Below, piece by piece: positions 11,841 through 21,327 of a stretch of DNA of 64,000 nt. The notes under the pieces were generated by a model. It searched no databases. It was given only the letters and a program-made list of their open reading frames with translations, and had not been told where the DNA came from. This stretch comes from Chara braunii (taxonomy: Eukaryota; Streptophyta; Charophyceae; Charales; Characeae): the NCBI GenBank assembly GCA_003427395.1, contig BFEA01000003.1:10231304-10295303 (forward strand). Direction: 5' to 3'. The translations under genes were made by a program, and so were the position numbers. How positions within the stretch are numbered: position 1 is the first letter of the stretch; the number at the start of each line of letters is the position of its first letter.

Positions 11841-13510
11841 GGGTACTCTATCAGTGCCTGCTTCAACTTCTTCATGGCAGACGTGCAGTCCTTATCCCAC
11901 TTCCAGATGGTCTCCTTCCTGAGCAATCTGCAAAGGGGAGCAGCGATGGTAGAGAAGTTCCTCACGAACTTCCTGTAGTAGTTGGCTAGGCCTAGGAACG
12001 ACCGCAACTCTGTCAACGTACGCGGCGTTGGCCAATCTCTAATCGCTGCAATCTTACTATCTTCTGGCTTGACGCCGTCTCCATCTAAGACGTGGCCTAA
12101 ATGCAAAACTTGGGTCTTCGCCCAATCGCACTTCTTTGCATTGATCTTGAAGTTGGCTTCTCTCAGCTTCTCCAAGACCTGCCTGAGATGACCCTGATGC
12201 TCTTCGAGGGTCTTACTAAACACTAAAATATCGTTTAGATAGACTACAACAAATCTATCCAACCATGGCCTAAACAGATCGTTCATAGAGCGCTGGAACG
12301 TTGCTGGCGCATTGGTCAGTCCAAAGGGCATCACGATGAACTCGTAGAACCCATATCTAGTCCGGAAGGCCGTCTTGTACTGATCATCGGGATGAACCTC
12401 TATCTGATGATATCCGGACTTTGGATCTATCTTAGAGAAATACTTGGCCCCCTGCACGCGATCTAAGAGATCATCTATCATAGGTAGTGGCTTAGCATTC
12501 TTCACTGTAATTGCATTCAGACCCCTATAGTCGATACACATTCTCAGCTCTCCCTCTTTCTTGGGAACAAAGAGGACAGGTGCTCCAAAAGGAGACGAAC
12601 TGGGCCTAATCCAACCCTTTTCAAGGAGCTCGTCCAATTGCTTCCGCAGCTCCTCCAACTCCCGCGGGGACATCCTATACACATCGCCCTTAGGAGTTCT
12701 ACTGCCCGGCTCTATCTCAATACGGTGTTGGATGGGCCACGGCACTGTTCCTGTCGGCGGCTCAGCTAAGTCCCTAAACTCTTCCAGCAATTTGGCAATA
12801 GCAGGGTCTATAGGCTTTTCTTCCTTAGGCTCAGTGACTGGCCTAACATAGCCCACAAAAACCTGGTCCTCTAGCTGCTCCTTTTTCACTAATCGTGCAA
12901 AGGCAGCAGCACTAAGGCAGCAATGTGCCAGGGAGTCATCTACTCCTGACACATGGAACAGGCGGGCAGTCTTAACACCGCCTGACGGGCTAGGGAGCCT
13001 ACACTCGTGCTCTCTCAAATGGAGTGCGGCCCCGGCTGCCTCTCCCCAGTCCATTCCTAGGACTATGTCAAATGGGAGGTTGTCTTCTACAAGGAGAGTC
13101 AGGGAATGGAGGACTCTCTCCACTTTCCCATCCTTCTCTAGGCGGAAGTACGCCTGGACTCCCTCTACGTAGTCCTCTACTCGCATAGTGTGATTATCCG
13201 CGAGGATACTGACTACAGGGTCTGCTAACTTTTGGACTTTCAATTGCAACTTTAACTTCTGCAGCGCCTTCCTACTGATGTAGCTACGAGTGGCTCCACT
13301 ATCCACTAAGGGGCCAACTCTACCTCTAAAAATCTCTGTATCTACTAGTATAAGTTGCCCTTTATTCTTTTTTTTCATTTTGGCCCAGACGGGCATCCTC
13401 TCCTTCAACTCTTCAGCCACGCCTGTGAGGGATGTATCTAGAGAGACTCTAACACAAGCAGTCTCCGGACAGCTATCTAGACACAGGCCTGCAACCTCTG
13501 CCATAGGCAC
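11774..13510 (-). pseudogene. pol: Element B aspartic protease and reverse transcriptase
   Basis: A 578-codon frame. The protease near residues 60-150 has the catalytic LVDSGATRSYIS and the later FDIVLGMDWG. RT follows with YRMSPRELEELRKQL, APVLFVPKKEGELRMC, DYRGLNAITVKNAKPLP, KIDPKSGYHQI and FIVMPFGLTNAPATFQ. The active-site box reads VVYLNDILVFSK, so the first Asp of the usual YxDD is Asn. The usual Leu in KIDLKSGYHQ is Pro. The frame ends by frameshift near 11822, just before RNase H. Family knowledge says both Asp residues are needed for metal binding, so this RT is predicted inactive. Confidence 0.88.
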
Positions 13511-13584
13511 ATGTGGTGTGGGAGTCTCCTGCCGGCTAGCGCTATTTTCCCCACATGGCCTTGTGGTAGGGGCAGTTGCTACCC

Positions 13585-15619
13585 CTACCGGCGGCTGCCT
13601 TTTGGCCCTTGAGCAGCCGTTCGGGTCTCTCGGTACTTAGGACAGTATTTGATGATATGGCCCGGGTCACCGCAGAAAATGCACTGGCCCCGGTCCAATC
13701 GCTGTTGCCATAAACTCTGGTCCAGACCCAAAGCCCCCCAAGGCTTACCCTGCGGTAGCCCTGGGTGCCATCCTCCTACCCTGTAGGGAGACCTGTTCCT
13801 AGGACGGTTTTGCGGGGGACCTTGACCCCTTCCTCCCGCTTGGCGGTTTCCTCCTCTGCCACCAACCCCCTGATTGCCCTGAAATCCGCTCCCTGAGGCC
13901 CGGCCCCCTTGGCCCTGGCCTCGTCCTCCTCCTTGCGGCCTCCCTCCGCCGGGAGAGCAGTGTAAGTCCTCCCCTGGCCCACACCGCTGCCCTTCTCCTC
14001 TAACCCCCACTCAATCTGATCGTAGGGGATCTCATCCACACTACCCTCATCTAAGGTTAGGACAAGACTATCCTTAGTCTTCACTTGTCCAGAGATAGTG
14101 CGGCCCTTCGATTGCTTACCCTTATCTAAGTCCTTGTGCCAGAAGGTGGAGATTGACACTGACTTTGCCTCAAAAGCCACCACCTCACGACTAAGGGAAT
14201 CGTATGTGGTGGCAGGGTCTTCGCTCTTCGCGAAGAAATGCCTGCGAAAAGCTTCGGGCATAGCTCGATAGAAGAGGGCAACCAACTGGGTGTCTGTGAC
14301 CCCGTGGTTGGGGACAACTACCAATTCGTCCATTGTGCTCTTGAGTGCCCTGGCACTCTTCCACTTACGAGCGTGGATCGTCTGGAGTTTATCTGAGGCC
14401 TTGACACTTCGAGCGACATCAGCAAATCGCTCGCGCAGCAACTTCAGAAAATCGGCGAGGGGAGTGAACGACGAGTACGCAACTGCATCATCGTTGCAGT
14501 TGGCAGCACGAACTAGGGACCTTGCAAAATTGGCGGCCTCGTCTCTAAGCGCGTGGATAGCAATTAGAACATGCTGATCTGCGGAGACCTGTTGCAGATG
14601 CACATAGGTCTTCACGTTGGCCTCCCAATTGTCAAAGTTCTCTTCCCTTTTTCCACTGTAGGAATCAGGGAATTTGACTTTGACCGGTTCCCGGCGCGGT
14701 CGTGCTTCCTCTTCCTTGGGAGCTGCCGCCTTGATGCCTTCAATGGCGCCGACACAGAACCGCTCAGTCTTCTCGAGGCGATGACCCACCTCGGTGCCTA
14801 CAGCGCCTACCAGCTCGCGAGCAAAGTCCCGGAATCCCAATCGTATTGAACGCACAGCTATGTGTTGACTCCTACTAAAGTCATACTGCTCCGCCTGGAT
14901 TCGTGCTAGGCGTGCAACGTTTCGGGCTATGACCTGCATTTGCTTTGGGAGTTCAGTCTGGGCGGCTAACTGCTCTTCTATCTTTTTCACCTCCTCTAAC
15001 TCTTCTGCCGCCTCTGCTGCCGCGTCTACTCTCCTCTTTTTCTCCCTCATCACTGCCAGTTTCCACTCCATCTTCTTCTCATCTTCCAACGCTTGCCGCT
15101 TTATGACATCTTCTTCTGCATCCCAAGCTCTCATAGAGGCTTCCTGGTCATCCTTAGGGATATACATCGCCACCTCTTATTCTTCGCCCAAGGATAAGTT
15201 GGCGACCCACTCTGAAATCCGCTTCCCATCTCATCATCTTTGCTGCCACTGTATTGCCCTCTCCTCCTTTGCAGTGGCGTTTCGTCTTCTTCCTCTTCCT
15301 CTTCCACCTCCTTCAACTTCTCTTCTTCCTTTTTCAATCTTTCTTTCTCCCTGGCCATCTCTTCATCAATCTTTTTCAACTTGGCCGCCTGCTCCTCCAT
15401 CAAGGCCTTCTTCTTGGCCTCCTTCTTCTCCCTTCTCTCCTTCAGAATGGCGGTGGCCTTGGCCTCTTCTTCAGGCGTATAGGGGTGTGTGGTGATGCCA
15501 CCCTTCGTCTCTACCCTACACGCGAAGGTGTTCCAAAATCCCAAAGGGAACATGAAACGCCAAAGGGTCCCCCAAAGGGAGAACCCGACAAGTAACCCAT
15601 ACATCGGATAGTCATCCAT
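13585..15619 (-). pseudogene. gag: Element B gag with CCHC zinc knuckle, frame-shifted
   Basis: Three overlapping frames make up one gag. The first (15619-15131) starts MDDYPMYGLLVGF, has a hydrophobic N-terminal stretch, then a highly charged Glu/Lys coiled coil. It leaves the frame near 15.23 kb, and the resumed frame also shows an in-frame TAA shortly after. The second (15173-13776) carries the capsid-like region, for example FPDSYSGKREENFDNWE and MPEAFRRHFF. Near 14.0 kb the frame shifts again to a Gly/Arg/Gln-rich nucleocapsid (14010-13585) with the zinc knuckle CIFCGDPGHIIKYC, spacing C-X2-C-X4-H-X4-C. Gag would package element RNA in cytoplasmic particles. This copy cannot be read through as one protein. 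Confidence 0.82.
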
Positions 15620-16349
15620 CGTGGTGTTAGGTGCACGACAAAAGTCCCACTCCTCACCACTTAGACCTACCCGGACACTGACCTACTGACTGACTCTCTA
15701 AGGACCACAGGGTAAGAGCCTGTCAACTATGGTCACTAACCCAAGACTACTCTAAGGCTGTCACTACTGAACCAATAGCTGATCTGGAGGCATTAAAGGA
15801 GATCCCCCGTAACTCCTCAAGAATTCTTTAACGTCGCAGTCAGGACGACGTGATCAGCTGGTTCTGCCTTTCCGGACTACTGTGCCACACCGAGCAGCCC
15901 GCCGGTCTGTACCGGTCCTTGGAGGGGTTCGTATCCCTCAAAACAGTCGAGTTGTCAGACACAGATCATCAGCCTTACTAGGTCCGGTACGGGGGTGGTT
16001 CAAACAGGCCCTCAATACTTAAAGATTGGCTGGTGTGTCAGCCCAGGCTGCCGTTCAAGCCCACTGTGTCCTACCAACCGTTTCCAGCCGATCAGCACCG
16101 GTCCTTGGGAGGGTTAGGCCCCCCTGGAAAGTTGGATCAGCCACAGTCTTAGCCCTACAAGGTCAGACAAGGGTTTCGTCATCCAACCCTATCCTTCATA
16201 CACAGAGTCCTAACACCTAGGACAAAAGAGACTCAATGCAGAAAGAAGAGACAGACAGACTCAGACTCAGCAAGTACCGTAGGGTGAGTGCACATCCGCA
16301 GGGTAAGGGGATAGGCTAAGGGCTCAGCGAGATATCACCAACTCCAGCT

Positions 16350-16518
16350 TGGTCAAAATCTTGGTCAGCAGCTCCAGTCAACACCTTGGTCAACACTGAG
16401 TCAACGTGGACAACCCTCGGTCAACGCTTGGTCAACCTCCTTGGTCAACGCCTGGTCAACTCTCTGGTCAACCCCGGGTCAACCCTCTGGTCAATGCTCT
16501 GGTCAAAGCCCGGTCAAC
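16350..16518 (-). promoter_or_regulatory. Tandem array of TTGAC (W-box-like) motifs
   Basis: The plus strand shows 13 GTCAA cores, 11 of them GGTCAA. On the element's sense strand these read TTGACC, the W-box core bound by plant WRKY factors. The last nine start at 16419, 16430, 16443, 16454, 16466, 16477, 16489, 16501 and 16512, a spacing of 11-13 bp, close to one helical turn. The array lies in the leader of element B. A regulatory role is inference: a simple degenerate 11-12 bp tandem repeat would look the same. Confidence 0.4.
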
Positions 16519-16831
16519 CCTTCACCTCGGCTATGGCTGCCGGCACCTTCACCTTCGTCACCGTCGCCGCTTACTTCCCTTTCCTTCACTCTTCTTCTTC
16601 TTCACCTTCTTTGTTTTTTTTTTGTTCACCCCGGCTATGTCTGTCTTCTTCTCCAGTATCTCTCCTTCCACACTTCTCTTTCTCTCTCTCCTTAGTCCCT
16701 CCTCTGTCCTCCCTATCTCTCTCCTTCGGTGCCCTGTGATGAAGCTCCGCAGCTATGGCCACTATCTTCCTTCTCCGGCGGACAGCGCAGCTCACTTCAT
16801 AGGTAAGTGACAACCAATCTTGGATCGCTCA

Positions 16832-16838
<7 letters not shown>

Positions 16839-16887
<49 letters not shown>

Positions 16888-17032
16888 NNNNNNNNNNNNN
16901 NNNNNNNNNNNNNNNNNNNNNNNNNNNNNNNNNNNNNNNNNNNNNNNNNNNNNNNNNNNNNNNNNNNNNNNNNNNNNNNNNNNNNNNNNNNNNNNNNNNN
17001 NNNNNNNNNNNNNNNNNNNNNNNNNNNNNNNN

Positions 17033-17119
<87 letters not shown>
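16839..17119. repeat. (CT)n microsatellite interrupted by a 145 bp gap
   Basis: CT dinucleotides run from 16839 to 16887 and from 17033 to 17119, with N at 16888-17032. The true repeat length is unknown. Confidence 0.95.
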
Positions 17120-17123
<4 letters not shown>

Positions 17124-17269
17124 TTCTTCTTCTTCGTGGTCCTCTTGTTGCAGGTGCGCGGCGGCTTCTTCAACCCGAGGTCCGCTATGGCGGACTGCCT
17201 CCTTCGGTCGCCACCTCAGCTATGACACATCGGCCCTGCACACGACGGCGCGTGGAACAGCGGGTACCT

Positions 17270-17281
17270 GCTCCGATACCA
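17270..17281 (-). promoter_or_regulatory. Primer-binding site of element B (initiator tRNA-Met type)
   Basis: On the minus strand TGGTATCGGAGC follows the LTR end GATTGCA after two bases. It differs by one base from the common plant retrotransposon primer site complementary to the 3' end of initiator tRNA-Met (TGGTATCAGAGC). It fixes the 5' LTR boundary and so the left limit of the truncated LTR. Confidence 0.7.
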
Positions 17282-17282
17282 G

Positions 17283-17340
17283 TGCAATCAGACTCGACTC
17301 AACACACTCTTCATGCACGTAAACAGCGATACAGCAAACT
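17283..17340 (-). mobile_element. Truncated 5' LTR of element B
   Basis: 58 bp match the end of the 3' LTR (TGCAATCAGACTCGACTC and on to ACAGCAAACT) with a few differences. Similarity stops abruptly at 17340, so about 850 bp of the 5' LTR, including its promoter, are missing. A deletion or a misassembly next to the CT gap would both explain this. Confidence 0.7.
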
Positions 17341-17535
17341 CAAGCGGGAAAGGATGAAAGCGGAAAAGGATGAAAAGGAAGAACGGGGGAGGAAGAGAGG
17401 AAGAGAGGAAGAGACGAAGAGAGGAAGAGGGGAGAGTGGGAGGACAGGTGAACAGATCTGTTCTTCTTCTCTCTTTTCTCTTCGAACAAGGTGGAAATGA
17501 GGAATCGATGAGAAGTCCAGTGTGGGCTACCAAAC

Positions 17536-17863
17536 CTTTCTGGATCGTCCTGATCCCTCTAAAGGCTTAGAAGAGAATATTGCTGATGCCTTTTGACCCT
17601 TGAAGATGTAGTAGAAGATCTCAAGAAATAGCATGCTATCTTTTAGAAGAGGGCTGTGTGTCTCTGCAAAACACTGGACCAAGCTCAGTATCAGATCCAG
17701 AATGCTCTCCTTGGTGTACATGGCAATTAGCTCATCCCTCATATACCCAAGATGTGCATCCGAGGAAAACTGCCCTGGAGCTCGGTCTGGTATTGCAAGC
17801 AGATTCCGAAACAGTGTGATAATGAGCTGAACAAGCTTCCAATCATCTTCCCCTGCCCTCCCA
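17536..17863 (-). CDS. TIM: TIMELESS homologue, exon 4
   Basis: 109 codons plus one base. It starts after the acceptor GTGTGGTCAG and ends at AAAG|GTTTGG in phase 0. It encodes EDDWKLVQLIITLFRNLLAI, then DAHLGYMRDELIAMY, ILDLILSLVQCF and LFLEIFYYIFKGQ. This is the conserved helical N-terminal repeat region of TIMELESS/Tof1, which binds TIPIN/Csm3 and stabilises stalled replication forks in the nucleus. The first base completes a codon with exon 3, so phases agree across an 8 kb intron. The last dozen codons (KPLEGSGRSRK) are not conserved, so the exact donor is uncertain. Confidence 0.85.
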
Positions 17864-19139
17864 CTGACCACACAGAGTCAACAACAGAAAAAGAAAAAAA
17901 GAGACAAGAGAAGCATGCAGGAAATATATCAGAAGATTATCAGAATACCAAAAAAAAACCTGCATTTTTTCGACAAGAAGTGCAGAAGAGCACCCACCCA
18001 ACACTGTGCATTATTAAACCACCTCCGTGCCCAGTGCTCGGTGCCACAAATTTCTTTAGGCATAGGTTGTTTGGTCTCATGTGGCACCATGAAAAACTCA
18101 CCACCTCATGGAATCCAAAGGCCCCTTAACTGGATCACATAGGGGAGACCCAAAACAGGCTCAGTGACCCTCAGTCCAGTTTCATTTCACAAGCGACATC
18201 TATTAAAGATTTAAAAGAGAGACGGGGACTTGTGAAACAAATATCAAGCAGAATAGACACTGAAAGAATGTGAATTGATTTCTTTGGCAGAACTACAGTT
18301 GAATAACTCCAGTCAATAAATTCCTCCTCAACTGTCCACTCCTTGATTGATGCAGCCAGTGGAATCATTGGTCTATCCCTGCCAATTTCTGGTCTGCGTT
18401 TTGAGGAACCAGGAAGTCCTAAGCCCCTGAATGAAGTTTCAGGCCTCCGAGTCACCAAGCAAAGCAGAGCAAGTATTCGGAGCTTTCCAAAAGAACTTCC
18501 TTGCAGAAGGCAGACAAGCAAATATAAAGGGGTAATACGCTGAAGTTCCAGGTGACAGAGGGCCCCAGAGCACTACTAGGAAGCCTGAGTAGTCCGGATA
18601 ACAGTCCAAGGACCAGAAATCGGTGTGCCCTGGCAACCCCAGCTTCCACATAGTAGGAATCCTCATAAAGGGCTCCACAACTCAGCAACAACGGACAGAT
18701 CTATCTAGCGGAGGACGGATGTACCCATCCTATGAGCGGCTGTAGGGGAGGTAGGAGCACTGTGTTGGTCCCTACGGATTTGGTGTCCCCAGGTCTTGGA
18801 GGAGAGTTTTCCTAGGTTGGTCTCTCTTGCATATCGTAGCTCCGAGTTCGGAGAACAATAAAGGTCCAGTCCTAAAGCTTCTAGTAGGATAAAGGAAGGG
18901 GAGGAGGGAAGTAGGAGACCCAGTCCTTCAGCAACTTGGTTTCATCATTTGTCTGTGACAGCGTGTTCTGGCAGGACGAGACGCACTGGCATGATTTCCC
19001 AGCTCGTTTCTTGGGAAAGAGCAGTACGGTAGCTGGAAGGGGGATGGTGTCATGTTGTGAGCAGTCGACCCTCTCTTCGGGAAGCAATAAATGCTGTTGG
19101 AAACTCCCAAGGCCATACTGGGGCCATAACAAGGGGAAG

Positions 19140-19252
19140 CATGAGGGGTACCATTCATTTCGACTTGCTGGCAGAAAATGGGCAAGATTGATGTCCCCCC
19201 AAAATAGGATGGAGTGCGGACCTCAGGGCCCCTTTGAAAACAAAAAAAAACT
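19140..19252 (+). repeat. LINE-like 3' end with poly(A), copy 3
   Basis: Contains TTTCGACTTGCTGGCAG and CCCCCCAAAATAGGATGG, ending in a short A-run (about 19238-19250). Same orientation as the copies near 3.0 and 8.3 kb. Confidence 0.45.
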
Positions 19253-19263
19253 AGGTTAGGCCT

Positions 19264-19560
19264 CCACAATACAGGTCACAGCAATAGTTGTCGGGAGCTT
19301 TTGATTGCATGGCAAGCTCTCGTGTCAACTTGTCAAGGCATTTGGTGACATGTGCATTTGTCCCTTCGATCCTATGAGGTTGATAGTGAAACGGCACCCC
19401 AGAAGCAGTCCTCCCTCCCTTCTGACTTGGACAGACTTCGACATTCAAGTCAAACCGCCTGATCGACTTTCCCTCTGTGTTGTGGGGCGACTTCGAAACT
19501 GGGAAATTCTGCTCTCGAGCAAGGCTCTAGATACCAACAAGGGTCAGTCAGATTTTGCAG
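19264..19560 (-). pseudogene. Fragment of a transposon-associated protein (DUF7869-like, tentative)
   Basis: Two overlapping minus-strand frames read as one fragment. The first has DPCWYLEPCSRAEFPSFEV. The second has GVPFHYQPHRIEGTNAHVTK, then CLDKLTRELA and a terminal CDLYCGG. The order resembles proteins in which a DNCGGxNKN signature follows such a helix, often found in transposon-derived families of algae and animals. Here that signature is degraded and the two parts are out of frame. The match is from memory and partial. Confidence 0.3.
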
Positions 19561-20121
19561 AAAAGCAACAGCCTTCCTCCGGACACGATCCGCGGAGGTC
19601 TTTTCTTCTTTGTTGAGTGAACATGAACACTTCAGCACCCACTCTGACAGGAAGCTGTGCTTGCAAGAACTCGTTTTAATCATCTGTTTTCCCAGCTCTT
19701 TGTTTTGTTATGCCATACATCAAATCAAGTCATTACAGATTAAAAAAAACGTACGCACCTACAGATAAAAAATTGGCTGAAGAAACCAGTCCATGACACA
19801 GCCCTCGCAATAGCATTGTTACGATCCTGGTGACTTCCAAAGTGCAAATTCACAAAGAAAGACAATGCCACCCAATTGCGAAAGAAATGAAAGCACTTGC
19901 AAAGAGATAGAGACCAAAGAAGAGAGAAAGAGGAAGAAGAAGAAGAAGAACACCAGCAAGACCAATGACAAATCCCCCTTCTCTCTCCACCTTCCTCCTC
20001 CTCCTTCACTTCGCCAATCTTATTCATCTTCCAATAATAAGAATACCAGTGAGTGGATGAACCAGAATCAATATCCGAAGTTCCCTCTTACTGCTTACAC
20101 AACAACAGGTCCACCATAGCC

Positions 20122-20345
20122 ATGGCTCCCCCCCCTTCTTCCTCCTCTCACATGCCTAGGCTATGGCGGACTACTAAGGACTCTGCCCTCCTGTCCAAAG
20201 GACAACATAAAGCAGCTAAGTCACTGCTCCTCATGCCGCCATACCTGACTCTGCCTCGAGCTTCCTTGGTGCGGCACTACTCCAACCGGGGCCTTCCAGA
20301 TGCAGCGCCTAACAAGGTAATGAAGATGGTGTTCACGATAGCCAG
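20122..20345 (+). CDS. Possible first coding exon with a mitochondrial-type N-terminus
   Basis: ATG in good context (GCCATGGCT) opens a frame rich in Ser, Arg and Lys with almost no acidic residues. It includes SLVRHYSNRGLPDAAPNKV and ends at GCCAG|GTAGGT, a plausible donor. The RHYS step resembles a mitochondrial presequence cleavage site. No following exon was found. The surrounding DNA shares GCTATGGC motifs with nearby LTRs and lies in the intron of a gene on the other strand, so it could be LTR DNA. I do not recognise the product. Confidence 0.18.
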
Positions 20346-20639
20346 GTAGGTACCTTGCCACTCTCCTCCTTCGCCCCCTTCTTCCTCCTCCTCAGGCTGG
20401 GCTGCTCGCCATAGCCAGGCTGAGCGCCCAGCTGCTCTCCTCCTCCAGGCAGCGCTCGAAGTCCAGCACTTGGCTCCAGCAGTATGTCGCCAATCCTTGC
20501 ACACTGCAAATGAGAAGGAGCTGCTTGCTCCTCCTGAAGATATAGCGGCCTACTGGCCTCTTGGGCGGTGACTTCCTAGGCCGAGCGGCCTCCCAGCAAC
20601 TGGTACCTCCTCCCTTTCGGAGGGAAACATCATTGCAGG

Positions 20640-20900
20640 CTCTGATATCGTCCGGACATGCCCTAGGCTCAGGCTACTTGGACTGGTACCGGCCTCCCTC
20701 TAACCTACCGCTACTGGGCCTCTAAAAATGCCAACTTTTGTCTTCTTCTGTGCGACCTCCAGTACCTGACACTTCTACCACTACTTGAGTGGTACCGGCC
20801 TACCTGCTACTTGAGTGTTTTTCCCGCTGCTCTAAGTGTCGCGGGCCTACCCCCGCTACTTGAGTGTTTTCCCCGCTGCAACCCTCAAAGTCACGGCCAC
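20640..20900. repeat. LTR-like DNA with short tandem units
   Basis: The phrase GCTACTTGAGTGTTTT plus CCCCGCTG recurs at about 20.81 and 20.86 kb, next to GGTACCGGCCT units. The style (tandem variants followed by CACAGGTAAG) resembles the middle and end of the LTRs of element B. No boundaries could be set. Confidence 0.3.
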
Positions 20901-21327
20901 AGGTAAGTACGGGCCCTGCGGGGCCTTCCAACCAACAAGTACCCTGCGGGTCACAGATACACTCAGGCTGACAAGCACTCCGACAGGGACACAGACCAGC
21001 AGGCACGCACACACACACAGACTTAGAAATCACAGCAGAATGCGGGAATCTCAGCAAGGCATACATTCCAGCGGCAAATCCCAGAAATCAGCAGTGTTCT
21101 AAGTCTGTGTTTTGGCAGGTCATTACAGCATCTGTAATTCAGTGGTAACTTCTCATTACCTCTGGTCATAATGAGGCATTTTGAAAGGTAGGTGTTGCAA
21201 ATAACAGAAGGTGTGGCACCAGTTTCCAAATTGCACTAGCATATTCCCAGTGCGGGCAAAAGGCCGCAGAAATATGATAGGCAATTCAGTGGTAACTTCT
21301 ACACTTCATATATAACTCAGTGGTAAC

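Larger units (their letters stand above)
15620..17269 (-). other. Long untranslated leader of element B
   Basis: About 1.65 kb separate the primer-binding site from the gag ATG at 15619. The stretch holds a helically phased GGTCAA array (16350-16518), a pyrimidine-rich block (16590-16690 on the plus strand), a CT microsatellite with an assembly gap, and several GCTATGGC motifs. I see no supported open frame. Confidence 0.5.
9106..17340 (-). mobile_element. Element B: Ty3/gypsy chromovirus, nearly complete but inactivated
   Basis: A minus-strand LTR retrotransposon read from right to left: truncated 5' LTR (17340-17283), primer-binding site matching initiator tRNA-Met (17281-17270), long leader, gag, protease, reverse transcriptase, RNase H, integrase, chromodomain, polypurine tract (GGCCGGCGGGAG, just right of 10009) and 3' LTR (10009-9106). 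Domain order and the C-terminal chromodomain place it among chromoviruses. Frameshifts in gag and pol, an Asp-to-Asn change in the RT active site and a deletion in the integrase core show it is dead. It sits in the TIMELESS intron between exon 4 and the exon at 1.3 kb, in the same orientation as the host gene. Confidence 0.88.

Noticed and set aside
16801-17154. Plus-strand intron-like GTAAGT...TTGTTGCAG pair in the element B leader
   Set aside because: The element is transcribed from the minus strand and no coding frame flanks the pair; probably chance.
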